This document shows, piece by piece, positions 1-11,160 of a DNA stretch of 64,000 bases. The stretch lies in the NCBI GenBank assembly GCA_023101885.1, contig JALPQD010000295.1, positions 1,545,131 to 1,609,130 of the forward strand. The letters are read 5' to 3'. Under the pieces are notes generated by a model that saw only the letters and a program-made list of their open reading frames with translations, was not told where the DNA came from and did no database searches. Source of the stretch: Typhlomys cinereus (taxonomy: Eukaryota > Chordata > Mammalia > Rodentia > Platacanthomyidae). Position 1 is the first letter of the stretch. The number at the start of each line of letters is the position of its first letter. A program made the position numbers and the translations under genes.

Positions 1-41
1 GTTCTCTGAAATCTAACAGAACCTAGTGTTCACTTCTTTTC

Positions 42-342
42 TTTTTTTGGGGGGGGTTTATTATTATTATTATTATTTATTCAATTGTGGGTATATGCAT
101 GTGCGTGTGTATGTGTGCATGTGTGTGTGTGTGCAGAACCACGGACGAATTCGGGAACAACCACGGACCGTCTCCACCTCCTCGTTTACTCTGCCCTGGG
201 ATTCAGAGGCTCCGCCCTACTAGGACCAGAAGTGAGCCCCCCCTGCTTCCGCCCAGCGTCTATACGTGGGGTCTAGGATCCGAACTCAGGACCTTCCACC
301 TGCAAGGCAGAGGCTTAACCCCTGAGCCACCTCTCCAGCCCC
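42..342 (-). mobile_element. tRNA-derived SINE, family A
   Basis: Minus-strand copy, head at 342, (CA)n tail toward 90. RNA polymerase III A-box and B-box-like segments are visible in the head. It is flanked by an 11-bp duplication, cacttcttttc, at 31-41 and 343-353. Confidence 0.9.
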
Positions 343-355
343 CACTTCTTTTCAT

Positions 356-515
356 TTTGTGTGTGTGTGTGTGTATGTGTGTGGTACATGCGGAGGTCAG
401 AGAACAACTTGCAGAAGTCCATTCTCTTTTTCTATCATGTGGGTTCCAGGGATGAAACTTGAACCACCAGGCTTTCAAGGCAAGTACCTCTACCCACTGA
501 ATCATCGTGCCATAT
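356..515 (-). mobile_element. B4-like SINE fragment
   Basis: A (GT)n start, then ggaggtcagagaacaacttg and a degenerate tRNA-like end. It is similar to the copies near 52.8 and 58.8 kb. Confidence 0.6.
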
Positions 516-974
516 TTTTATGAGCCCACAATGATACTGGCAAATGCTCCCAATACAATGCAAACAAAAACTACAGAAAATAAAATATGAATATCTCAAT
601 TTAATATAAATATTTACATGAGAAACAAAAATACAATACATCAAAATATTAACAGGTTAATTAATCTTGGCAACAAGATTACAGATAATTCATCTTTATT
701 TTTTTCATATTTTTATGATTTCTCTAAGACATCTATTAATATTTAATACTAAAACTTCTCAGAAAAAATAAAATTTAAAACTTTGCCTCTTAGTGGTCTT
801 GGGCTTCATTTTCTGCTCATGTGGAAATACAATTAGCTTTTCTTATGATTACAAAGGATTAAAATCTTAAAAAAACACAGATGGGTGAAGTTGTAACTGG
901 CATGCATGGATCTAGAGAAAATACTTTTAGTGGCTTAGGGAGTATTTTTTAGTATTTTCTTGATTTTTGTGATT

Positions 975-1085
975 TTTCTTTATGTAGTTGAGGCTAGAGT
1001 TTAATTCACCAAGTATTTTCGAACTTAAGATTCTCTACCCTTAGTCTCTCAAGTACTATAATTAAAGGCATGCATCATCATCCCA
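975..1085 (-). mobile_element. B1 (7SL-derived) SINE, diverged
   Basis: Reads as a decayed minus-strand B1: aggctag, then ctctcaagtactataattaaaggcatgc. Confidence 0.5.
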
Positions 1086-1306
1086 ACGTCAAATATTTTT
1101 AAAAATATATTTTAAAATATATATTAAAGGGACTAATAAGAAACCACAAGGTGAGAAATGGAAAAATAAGGGGGAAGGAGATATGTATTCAACATACAAA
1201 ATATGTTTTTATAGGAATGCTCTGTGTAATATAGGACCAGATATCATAAAATGAATATATACAGTGAGAATTAAAGTAATATTAAAACCATAAGAAGGAA
1301 GTATAT

Positions 1307-1618
1307 GGGGCTGGGGAGATGGCTTAGGGGTTAAGACTCTGCGCCTCACAAGCAGAAAGATCTGAGTTTAGATCCTGGGTTCCATGTAAAAACGCCAGGC
1401 AGAAATGGTAGCGGTCTGCACTTTTGGCTCTGGAGGACAGAGCCTGGAAAATCCCAAAGAGAAGCAAAAGGAAAGCAATCCAAGATGTTTCCCAAAAGTC
1501 ACTCTTGATTATGCACAGGTTCACACAGTGTCCTGATATGCAGCGCAGGTGCACGCACGCACACACACAAAAATATAAATATAAAAAATATAAATAAAAA
1601 TAAAAGCATTTAAGAAAA
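1307..1618 (+). mobile_element. tRNA-derived SINE, family B
   Basis: Head ggggctggggagatggcttagg, body with ccatgtaaaaacgccaggcag, A-rich tail. It shares the tRNA head with family A but has a different body. Confidence 0.85.
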
Positions 1619-1969
1619 AAGTATAGGTTAAATATAAAGAATTTTGACATTAAAGGAAATTGGTTCCTATCCACAATGGCAAAATCTCAGAATTTGAGAG
1701 CTAGAATATATCACACTATCATTTAGTCTTAATGTTTTATTTTGATTGATGCACAAAAAGAGAAGTAACTTCAAAAGTTCCTTGGCTACTTAATATGGAA
1801 GACTCAAGATAGGGCCCTACTCTCTTAAAACTAATGGTCTTCTCTGTAAGAGAAAAATGGAGAAAATCTTTATCCACCTGAGACAGAGCATTGTAAAATT
1901 TAGAAAATATTAGAAAATTGGTAGTATTCTTTCTATCAACTGAAGTAAAATTACAGTTTGCCTGCAGGT

Positions 1970-2374
1970 TGTTGATAGATTTGTGACAAAACAGCTTAAA
2001 GAAACAAAGGGTTTTATTCTAGCTTACAATTGTCCAGTTACAGTTCTTAATCCAGTTTGGCAGGAGAGTCCACAAGCAACACCAGAGGCTGAGGGAAACT
2101 GGCCACACCATATCCACAAGATTGCTGAGAGGGGCAAACCCCACTTGCCAAACCAGCATGTCTGTCCAAGTACCCAAAAGATGTCAACTTCCTTAACCAG
2201 ACCCCTCCCTCTTTTCCTTGCCCAAAGACTAGTCCCACCTACTAGACTCCCTATCAATAAAACAATCAATCTCCTTCAGGCTTGCTCAAGGCTTATTTTA
2301 GCTACTAATTCTTCACAAATGTACCCAGAGTTCATCTTCAATTGTAAAGCTGACATCAGTATCTAACTATGACA
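1970..2374 (-). mobile_element. Solo LTR-like repeat (MaLR/ERVL type)
   Basis: A 405-bp element beginning TGTCATAG and ending CAACA on the minus strand (TG...CA ends), with an AATAAAA-like signal near its end. Related copies lie at about 10765-11160 and 52975-53378 in the same orientation. Confidence 0.65.
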
Positions 2375-2489
2375 GTACATCATAACTTCTCATATTTCAT
2401 GAGACAAATCTAATTTTGGTCTTTTCACATTTTGATCTAAATCCCCAAATATATGTTTGTTACAATGTTTATGTTAATAATTGAGATGG

Positions 2490-2660
2490 TTGATCTTCAT
2501 TGTCAATTTGACAATCACCATGGAAACATATCTCTGAGTATATCTGTATGTCTCCAGAAAAGTTTAACTGAGAGGACCAACCCTGGATGTGAGTGAAAAT
2601 AAATCCTTCTCTTAAATTATTTCCTGTCAATTTATTTGGTCATAGCAACAAAAAAATATA
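2490..2660 (+). mobile_element. Old LTR-like repeat fragment
   Basis: It contains the tcaatttgac start and the aaaataaatccttctctt 3' end seen in several rodent LTR-type repeats. The family is not determined. Confidence 0.4.
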
Positions 2661-4584
2661 TAAAATATGAAAACGTAATTCTGTTGCTTTGGTTCAATTA
2701 TAAAAAAAGAATAGAACAGACTTTGGAACCAAACTGCCTAGACTGAAATCCTGACAAAGCCTTGTATAATATGTTGCTTTGGGCAAGTTAGTTACCTTTT
2801 CTGAGTCTCTTTCCATTGCTTATATATAAAGAAAATATTACCTAATTCATTAAATGAGTTCATTTACATATAGCACCAACAATAAATGGTAAAACCCAAA
2901 TAAACCTTAAAAGCTTTTACTAATATAAATGCCTACTTTTCATGACTATCTGCCTCAATGTAAAGTGGTTATGATTATTATTTAGTTAACTACGAAGGAA
3001 CCTGACAAATTAAGACTATCTATCTCACTGACTTTGCCAAATATTCCCATCAACACCTTAACAAATAACATAGTCAACGATCAAATTTGCTTGGAATTCC
3101 ACTTTTTTGCCAACCAAGAGCAGGAGATAGTAAGGAAAAAAACAGAGTACATTTTCATTTCAGGAAAGTCAAGCAAGCAATAGCAGCTTGACTTTGGACA
3201 AGCATTCAGTCAACAATGAAACTAGGAAAGATAAGAGGATATAGGCTAAAAACATGCCTGAACTATTTCAGAAAAGTAAGTCAACCTGTGTAACTGGAGT
3301 GAGTTTAAACAGTGGAAGAGGAGTAAGAAAGAAGTCAGAGGTAACCATAGCTCAAGTCAGGCCACCGAGGGTCTTAAAGACCACGAAAAGTCAAGAATCA
3401 CAAGAAGACCTGGTAATGGAAAAGATTCACAAGCTGATTCTGTTTAACAGGAGCCGCTTACCATGGCAGAGGTACCAAGGAGACTATAAAAGGGGAAAGG
3501 GCAAATGTGGTACAGAGAAAAGTGGTAGAAGAGAAACTAGAACAACTTACACCAACATTCCTACTGGCAAAAAGTTGTCAGGTTTTGAAGACAGAAAGCC
3601 AATGGATCCTTGACATGGCAGATCACAAGAAAGACATTAAGACATCAAAATTTTTAATCTAAATAAAGTGATACTAGCTAGCTCTGCCATCAACTGAAGG
3701 CTGAAGGCTGTAGTTGCAGCTGACCTGAAGGGAGATGATGAGTTCAGTTTCAGATATGTTGGATTCTGAGGCACTCAACTGTGTAAACCTAGATTCACAG
3801 CAATTTACTTCCCTTGAATAGCAGCAAGTCCTATGAACACATGAATAAGAAATTTCAGACTCAAACTGAACAAATGGGTTATGCAGACAATAAATGAAGA
3901 CAGCACTTATTTCCTAATGCTCAGCCCAGTGGAAACAAATTTTTGGTTATTTTGGAGATGAAATCATTGCTGTGGAAGAAGTCAACAGGTGTGATGCTTA
4001 TAATGATGCCTTAATTTACTTAGCAGTCTCAATGTGTGTTTGAATACCAATGTAGTTGAAAAGAGAACTGGAATTGAAAATGTTATCTCTTCATCCCAAT
4101 CTTAGAACCATGTTTACTTAGATTCATATATTTCTATGAAACTATGATCTTAAACTACTGAAATAAAAAAACTTAAATTATGTCAAATTCATTCCTCTGT
4201 TGTAAATCTCACTATAACGGTCTAACACTCCAATACAGCCTAATGCATTAGCATTCATTACTTCAACTCAAGTACTGTCAACTGTTACCTGAAGATTACA
4301 TGCTGTTACACTGAAAGTTTATGTCAGTAAATGTGTACTGACCAAAGTTATTACATAAACTAACTTCTGATGATATGGAATTCAACTGATTTAATCATAA
4401 TTATTTTATCTGTACCAGACTAAGGGGAAAATAATGTTTTATGTATCTACTTTATGTATATTATGGAATATTCTTCATATTTACATCAAATACTAAGAGC
4501 AAAACAATGATGCTAAATTATATTCATTATAGAAAAAAATATACTTGAACTGGATTATAATGTAGTCTATCAAAGATCTACGGA
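2661..4584. other. Unique intronic DNA, nothing recognised
   Basis: AT-rich DNA within CHIC2 intron 1. A 119-codon frame at 3254-3613 has no recognisable homology, domain or splice context and is not called as a gene. Confidence 0.5.
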
Positions 4585-4659
4585 TGTGAAGTATCCAGAG
4601 TGCTGCTACAGGAAAGTAATGGCAACATTAGGAGGCCTGGGGTTGGAGGGGGTTCTTTT

Positions 4660-5030
4660 GGTCACTGGGAGAAGGGAGAGAGAGGAGGAGGGAGGGAGGG
4701 GAGGAAGGAAGGAAGAGAATGAGAGGAGGAGGGAGAGGAATGAGGGTGGGGAGGGAGGGAAGGAAGAGGGAGGTGGGGAGGAGGAAGAGGTGGGGGAGGG
4801 AGGGAGGATATGAGGGGAGAGAGAGGAAGGGAGGTGGGGGGAAGGGAGGGAAGAAGGGGAGGAGGAAGGAGGGGGGAGGTGGGGAAGGAGGGGGGAGGTG
4901 GGGAAGGAGGGAAGAACGAGGACAGGAGGGGGAGGTGGACAGGGAAGAAGAGGGGAGAGAAGGAAGGGGAGGTAAGGGGGAGGGGAGGAGGGAGAGAAGG
5001 GGACAGGGGAGGGAGGGACGGATAGAGTTT
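4660..5030 (+). repeat. Purine-rich (GGGA/GGAA)n low-complexity tract
   Basis: About 370 bp almost wholly A and G on the plus strand, made of degenerate GGGA, GGAA and GGAGG units. The long frames on either strand are artefacts of the lack of T. Confidence 0.92.
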
Positions 5031-5044
5031 ATATCTAAAAAATA

Positions 5045-5268
5045 AATGGCATGGCTTAAGTTAGAAGTCAGAGCTGAGCCTGCACGCAAACTCGACAACT
5101 TGAGTTCAATCCCCATAACCCATGAAGCAGAAGGAGAGAAATAATTTCCAAAAGCTGACTTTCCAAAAGCTGTCTTCTGAGCCACACAAGAGCCCTGTGA
5201 CAGCCCTGTACACCTCTCCCTTCCCCCCTTTCCTCACCCCACATAAATAGAATTTAAAAAAAAAAAAT
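5045..5268 (+). mobile_element. Old B2/B4-like SINE
   Basis: Degenerate tRNA head with gagttcaatccccataaccc, then a pyrimidine-rich body and an A-rich tail at 5255-5268. Confidence 0.55.
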
Positions 5269-5714
5269 CAAAGGTGATACAAGCTCTAGCAGAACCCCAA
5301 GTTTGCTTCAGACATAGGATGGGTATGAAACAAGATGGGTGTAAGCAATGGCAACGTGAAAATGGAAGCTATGATGACAGATTGGCTAGCTGATCCTACC
5401 CTAAAAGTATTTTTAAATTCTTTTATACCAACACTTTCCTTATGGCTCTTATCTTCATTAAAAAAAAATCAGTCTTCAATAAATTATCAATATATTTTAC
5501 ACAAACATTAAAAGATAAAGAACTACAAACTTTAAAAATATTAACCAATCTGACTAACATTATTAAATTAGTGGATTGTCTCCTAGTTTCCATTACTTAA
5601 TATGAGAAGTCATCAAAAAAAAAAAAGATAGAAAAAGAAAATCTACTTATGGATGTCAGGTCCATGTAAATATTATGCAATCTAAGAACATATCATTTCC
5701 TTCCCTAATGGTTA

Positions 5715-5990
5715 GTCTCAGCCATCACCCTGATTGACTTGAGAGCACATCCCCATGAGGAGTTATTCTGAGAGGTGACATGAGGCAGAAGACCTGACTT
5801 GCTCTTATAGTACTGTTCCTTACTCTGTCTCTTGACTGAGGATGTGCTGTGACCAGATCTGAAGTTCCTGTTCCTGTGACTTTCCACAATGATGGACTGT
5901 AATCTGAAATATGAGTCAATTTAAGCCCTTTCTCCTAAGCATCCTTGTTGTTAGGTACTTTTTGCTGCAGCAAACACACAAGTAAAGGAC
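5715..5990 (+). mobile_element. MaLR-like LTR fragment
   Basis: Typical LTR 3' end: gatggactgtaatctgaaatatgag, a pyrimidine-rich stretch, then ttgctgcagcaaacac. Confidence 0.55.
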
Positions 5991-6125
5991 ACACTTTCCC
6001 TTCCTCCCAAAAATAATTTTTTTCGAAGTATGAATATATACAAAATTTCTCTGAATTGCACATGCAAATCTAACACTGAGGAAAAACTATTGCATTCATT
6101 CAGAAGAGTAATTAAGAAAGAAAAT

Positions 6126-6362
6126 GGGCTGGAGAGATGGATCAGTGGTTAAGACTCTGCCTTGCAAGCAGAAGGACCTGAGTTAGGATCCCAGGTCCCA
6201 CGTAAAAACACCAGGCAGTAACAGCGATGAACTGCACTTCCCACCCTGGTGGGCAAAGCTTTGGAAATCCTAGAGTGAAGCAAAAAGGAGGTAGAAGCAA
6301 TCCAGGATAATTCCCAACGTCTTTAGAGATATACAGTGCTCTCTGATACACACACACTTTAA
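6126..6362 (+). mobile_element. tRNA-derived SINE, family B
   Basis: gggctggagagatgg head and cacgtaaaaacaccaggcag body, ending in a short (CA)n. Confidence 0.88.
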
Positions 6363-7004
6363 AACAGACTTCGTTTTAGCAAGTTAGGAAGTTTATATCT
6401 TATATTCCTAAAATCTGACTATACTTTAAACTAGCCTAAACCTACAAAGTAGAAAATGGAACGTAACTTACATTATCACAATGATATGCCAATCACATAA
6501 GCACAAAATGATTTCTAAAATAAAGGTAATATTGGGATATATTAAAGCAGAAAAAAGTTTAGAGACATGTAATTACAAAGAAAAGCATACAGATAGATCT
6601 CTATCTTCCCAGTCTGACCTGGATTATAGGTAACCCCATTTATGTTATCATTTACTTTCCAAATGGCAAGAGAAAACTGCTGACAGACTCTCTTAGTTAA
6701 GGGAAAAAACTAAACTTGTATATGTTACTATAACTTTTGATAACTATTCCTATTTGTAAAAGTAAAGGAAACTGAATATGTCAAACAGTTTTAACAACAC
6801 ATACTCATCAATTTCAAAATCTCTACAGATGCTAACTTGGATACCCAACTTACAATCTAGTCTGTCTAACGTGCATGTACAAGTTTTATATACTGTACTA
6901 TACTGCCACAAAATAGGCTTAAGTTTTTACTGCACAAAGATTCTCATCAAAATAGTTCACAAAGTAACTTAAGCTCATATAAATTGTTTCAAAATGGAAA
7001 GTCA

Positions 7005-7291
7005 GGGGTTGGAGAGGTGGCTCAGGGGTTAAGCCTCTGCCTTGCAGGCAGAGGGTCCTGAGTTCAGATCTTAGACCCCACGTATAGACACCGGGCAGAA
7101 GCAGGGGCGGCCTGAGTTTCTGGTCCTGGTAGGAGGAGCCTGTGAATCCTGGGGCAGAGTAAACAAGGAAGAGGTGGAGGTGGTCCATGGTGGTTCCCGA
7201 ATTTTCCCGTAGTTCTACACACACACACATACACACATACACACAAACACACATACATATACACACACGCACAATTGAATAAACAATAAAA
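7005..7291 (+). mobile_element. tRNA-derived SINE, family A
   Basis: Full-length copy with (CA)n and an A-rich tail. It is flanked by a 14-bp duplication with one mismatch: aaaatggaaagtca (6991-7004) and aaaatgggaagtca (7292-7305). Confidence 0.92.
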
Positions 7292-7305
7292 AAAATGGGA
7301 AGTCA

Positions 7306-9100
7306 AAATAAAGCAGTTAGTTTTGAAAATGGCAGTACTGATTTCTTAACAGAAAACTATCTGGAGAATAGCAATAAAAGGTAGTATTTATTGATCACAA
7401 TACCACATACTATGCTGAATTCATATATCTTATTTAATCCTTAACAATCTTAAAAGATAGGAATTATAATGGTCATCTAACCAGAAGAAATATAAACAAT
7501 CTATCCAAGAAGTGTCAGAGGTAGGCTTGAACTCACTGGCTGAGAACCAAACTATGAGGTACGTGGCTGAGGAAGGTCACAATATTAAGGCTACTGTGTG
7601 ATGGCAGCAAATAGCACCAGTATCTTGGGAATAGTGGTTTTTTGATCCTGGCTACATATTAGAATCACTTGTAGGATTTCCCTCCCCCTAAAACTACTTA
7701 AGTACAGGAACTTCCTTGATTATAGAAAACTTCTATTGCCCTGAGGATGAGATTGGGGCACAAGGTGGGGACTCCCTAGGTGGTGCTGATGGGCAGATAA
7801 GTTAAACTAGAAATGGTAGTATTGATTTACAATACTGATTAACAGTTAATAAAGGCTAGTATTTATGGAGTACAATACCAGGTAGTCCCCATGGGGACTA
7901 TTAGTCACTAATGTACTGACCATCTGACTTTGCTATGAAATTTTCCATTAATTCAACAAAGTGATCAGCTTTTTCCTCCTTAAACAGACAAAAATAGCAT
8001 TAAAACTATAGCCAAACCTTTTCATTATTTTGCTGCTCTGAAAATAAGCCTTGTACATGTAAGGAAGCACTCTCCACCACTGAGCTACTTCCCTGCCCCT
8101 AGTCAAACCTTTATGAATGAGATTTTTCCAGCTTAGATTTGTCATGAAGATTGCAGAGGAGCACAGACAGCATGAAAAACTTTCGACATCCCTTCTTTAA
8201 GCGTCTATAGGCTCCAATTCAAAACAAAACAAAGAAGGGGGGGGAGTCCTAACAATCAAACGAAAGATTAAATGGCAAGAATGTTGTGATATATGTCAAA
8301 ATTTTACTGCTTAGGCTATCTGTTTTACTTATTAAGGTGACGATGGCAGGTAAAACAGAGCTGTTATCGTGTGGTGAGTCTCACTGTCTCACCCAGGTAC
8401 TGAGACAGTGATTATGCAGTGTGTTTTTGCCCGATTAAGTCATCTAAATACACACCAACAGGTGCTAAGAAATCAAAGCATTACATAAGCACACCCAAAC
8501 AACAACAACACGGCTAGTCAGTATGACTGGTCTCAACGCCAGAGAAATCCAAAGCCTCCACTGACAGTCTTCACCCACCTCTTCCCAGCACATCCCACGC
8601 CCCCAAGGATCAAAACCCAATGAGAACTGCTGCAGACGTTCTCAAGACCTGTTGGCTTCCCACAGCACCGAGGAGGTGAAGTGCAGGGACACACATCAAG
8701 TGTGGGAGTCTAACCTATGGTTCTGAACCGCGGCTCCAAGGATGCAAGCGGCTTGTCAATACTCAAGTTATGTGAAATTCTGGGCTTCTCAGAGAAACGT
8801 TTCAAAACTTCCTGCTTCCGGACAGCTCATTATTTGGTCCAAGTCTGCACAAACCTTTATTACTCACGACCTTCGGGGCGCTTGCATGCCTCGTTTGGAC
8901 ACTGGACCTCGATGTTCCCGTAAGACTTACAGGAACCCTTATCAAATGGAGAGGCCGTCTAGAGTTCATGACTCAGAGCAGAACCTAAGGTTACAGGGAA
9001 CTCTCAGGATTTCTAATTCGTTCCAACCGTGTGTTTCCTGTATAGCGCACGGTCACCTACACATCTGCGTAACACACAATGACAAGAACTTGCATTAGTT
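7306..9100. other. CHIC2 intron 1, mostly unique
   Basis: No gene or complete repeat is seen. A minus-strand ID-like end (about 8045-8100, caccactgagctacttccc) is the only repeat trace. GC rises from about 8860 into the CpG island. Confidence 0.5.
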
Positions 9101-9557
9101 TTGCAGAGATCAAACTCCTAAGGAACTGCGCGGCGCCGCGGGCGTGCACGGCACGGGTACGGCCGCGAACCTCAGCACGACCGCCGCGCACGGGGGGCTC
9201 GCACCCCCACCTGACCGCGGGGCCCTGTGTCAGGCGGCTTGCAGGGGCGGGAGGCGCGCTGGGGTGCAGCTCGCCAGCACGCCCGCTTCCTCTGCGAGGC
9301 TGGCGGGGGTGCGAAGCGCAGACCCCGCGTGCACCTCCTTCCCTGCCGGGACCCTGCGCCCGGCCCCCGCCCGTGCGGCCCGCCACGGCGTTGGGGTGCG
9401 AGCGAGGGCAGCAGCGCGGTCCCCGCTCGGGAGTCTGAGAAACGAAAATAGAGCCAAGTTCTCACTTCCTGGGCGCCCGCCCCCCCCGGAGGCGCGGGGG
9501 TCCGGAGCCGAGCGCGGGGCCCGCCCGCCCGCCGCCCGCGCCCGCGCCGGGCCTTAC

Positions 9558-9676
9558 ACGGTGACGTGACCGGAGCCGCGGACCACCACGGGGTCGGGCG
9601 AGTACTTGAGCAGCTGCTCCTCCAGGGCCCGCTCCTCGTCCTCCTCCTCCTCGTAGATCTCGTCGAAATCCGCCAT
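9558..9676 (-). CDS. CHIC2: CHIC2 exon 1 (first coding exon, partial gene)
   Basis: Read on the minus strand, the ATG at 9676-9674 opens 39 codons plus two bases: MADFDEIYEEEEDEE, then RALEEQLLKYSPDP, then VVVRGSGHVT. I recognise this as the N-terminus of CHIC2 (cysteine-rich hydrophobic domain 2), and it appears identical to the human protein as I recall it. The exon ends in a consensus donor (GTAAGG, plus-strand 9557-9552), splitting codon 40 (Val) after GT. The acidic run at residues 9-15 is visible. The cysteine-rich hydrophobic domain that is palmitoylated and anchors CHIC2 to plasma-membrane and vesicle membranes is encoded by later exons outside the window. Human CHIC2 is about 165 aa, so roughly a quarter is present. 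The gene is head-to-head with GSX2, about 26 kb away. In people CHIC2 is lost in the FIP1L1-PDGFRA deletion, consistent with this locus. The identification is very secure. Confidence 0.96.
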
Positions 9677-9814
9677 CCCGCGCCTCGAGCCCCTGCCCAG
9701 GGGCCTGGCGGCGGGCGGGCGGCGGGCGGCGGGCGGCGGGCGCGGAAGCGGGCGGGCGGGCGCTGCCGGCGGCTCGGAGGCCGCGGAGTTGGCGCTCGGC
9801 GGGGTGGGCGCGGG

Positions 9815-9853
9815 CTACTGCGCAGCCGGGGTCCGGGCCGCGGCCGCCGCCAT
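9815..9853 (-). other. Possible 12-codon uORF in CHIC2 leader
   Basis: On the minus strand an ATG at 9853-9851 runs 12 codons (M-A-A-A-A-A-R-T-P-A-A-Q) to TAG at 9817-9815. That is 138 bp before the CHIC2 start codon. The ATG is also the core of a YY1-like motif, so it may lie at or upstream of the transcription start and never be translated. Confidence 0.3.
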
Positions 9854-10764
9854 TACCCGCGGCGGTAACAACAACACAACGTCAACATCCGCCCGGGGGC
9901 CGAGCCCTCCGCCGGCGCCGCCGCCGCCGCCGCCGCAACTCCGGCAACCACAGCAACAGCGCGAGCCACCCGCAGCGGGAGCAGCCGGCTACGGCATCGC
10001 GAGACTTCCCGGGAGCGCGGGCAGGCGCGGGCGGGGGCGCGCCTGCGGGCGGGAGGCGGGGCGCGCGTGCACGGCGGCCGCGCGCGCTCCCGGGACGCTG
10101 GCCACGGCCTCCGATTCCAGCGGCCGGCGCAGCCCCGGGCGCGCGCTCCCGCCGGCGCGACCCCGCCTCGGGCTGCAGGGTCGCGGGAGTCGGAGGGCGG
10201 GGTCTGCGGGGACTGGAGGCGGAGACCCGGAGTTGGAAGAGTCGGGGGACGCGGAGCTCCCCGTAGTCAGCGCTGGCCCAAGCAAACGACTGCGAACGAG
10301 GCACTGGGGGAAGAAGGACCCGTCCTTGGAGCGGTGCTTATATGATGGCAGCTTGTAGCAGGGTTCTAGTCCGCGAAGACAGCCTGCGACCGCCCGAGCA
10401 ACACCACACTGCGTCCTTGTCCACTGTGCACGGGGTTTAACGAGACCGCTCCGAAGTGCGACGTCTTGTCCCTTTAGTCTCTTAAGTATAGTTGCAACGT
10501 TTCGTTTTCATGTTTACAAGAAATCTCACAAGTCATGCTATGATACAAAGTTGATAAATTCTCTGGATCCTAGATTAGAACATACCATTCTCTGTGCCCC
10601 GACTTCCTAATCAAAGATAACCACCTTTCTTACATTAAAACTTTGGGGAATCTCTTTCTTTGTCTTACAATTTATACACACACACACAGAGGCTAGGGGG
10701 TAGAAATGTGGGTGGATTTACAGAATTCTGTTTACCTACCTACCCATAGTTGCAGTTACTCTGT

Positions 10765-11160
10765 GTGTTGCCAATAAATTTTCAACCAAATGGTTTACAA
10801 GGGAACAAAGGTTTGATTTTGGCTTACGATAGTGCATTTACATTTCAGCTTGGCTGGAGTAGAGGGAATAGGCCACACCACATACATATATCCACAGGAC
10901 CACCAAGAGAGGGGCAATCCCCACTTGCCAGACCAGCATGTCTGACCAAGTATACCAAAGGATGCCAATTTCCTTAATTCAGTTCCCTCCATCTTATCCA
11001 CCTGCCCAAGACTAGTCTTGCTCACCATGAGCCGGGTGTTCTTATCAGACAGTCTTCTGCTGGCTCCATTGGGGTTTAACTCAACTATTAGTTCTCCACA
11101 CATATGCTCAGAACTTGAACCCTCAACCATCAATTTGACACCTGTATCTAACTAAAACAG
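10765..11160 (-). mobile_element. LTR-like repeat, same family as 1970-2374
   Basis: It shares the segments gaggcaatccccacttgcc-type, ccagcatgtctgaccaagta and gtatctaacta with the other two copies, in the same orientation. Confidence 0.65.

Larger units (their letters stand above)
1..9557 (-). other. CHIC2: CHIC2 intron 1 (5' part)
   Basis: This is the stretch downstream of the CHIC2 exon 1 donor on the minus strand. No reading frame here resembles the next CHIC2 residues (FGLSNKFESEF...) or the cysteine-rich domain, so exon 2 must lie beyond base 1. The stretch holds SINEs, LTR fragments, a purine-rich tract and AT-rich unique DNA. In 2660-4580 and 7306-9100 I see no recognisable element apart from a short ID-like tail near 8045-8100. 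Confidence 0.85.
9110..10330 (-). promoter_or_regulatory. CHIC2 CpG-island promoter, 5'UTR and upstream region
   Basis: About 1.2 kb of very GC- and CpG-rich DNA surrounds CHIC2 exon 1, against an AT-rich background. There is no TATA box upstream of the ATG. A YY1-like core (ATGGCGGC on the minus strand, 9853-9846) lies about 170 bp upstream of the start codon, as is common at TATA-less CpG-island promoters. Transcription probably starts around 9850-10000; that is inference. Several long frames cross the island in both directions, but they are a by-product of high GC and lack any recognisable protein. Confidence 0.85.

Noticed and set aside
3254..3613. 119-codon plus frame as a gene
   Set aside because: Lys-rich, no domain, inside CHIC2 intron 1; unsupported.
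4628..5185. 185-codon Pro/Ser-rich minus frame
   Set aside because: It is the complement of the purine-rich tract, not a gene.
1..9557. Search for CHIC2 exon 2 or a cysteine-rich domain exon
   Set aside because: No minus-strand segment resembles the expected residues; it is probably outside the window.
9144..10358. Several 90-190 codon frames in the CHIC2 CpG island on both strands
   Set aside because: Compositional artefacts of GC-rich DNA. Only the 39-codon CHIC2 frame matches a known protein and ends at a proper donor.
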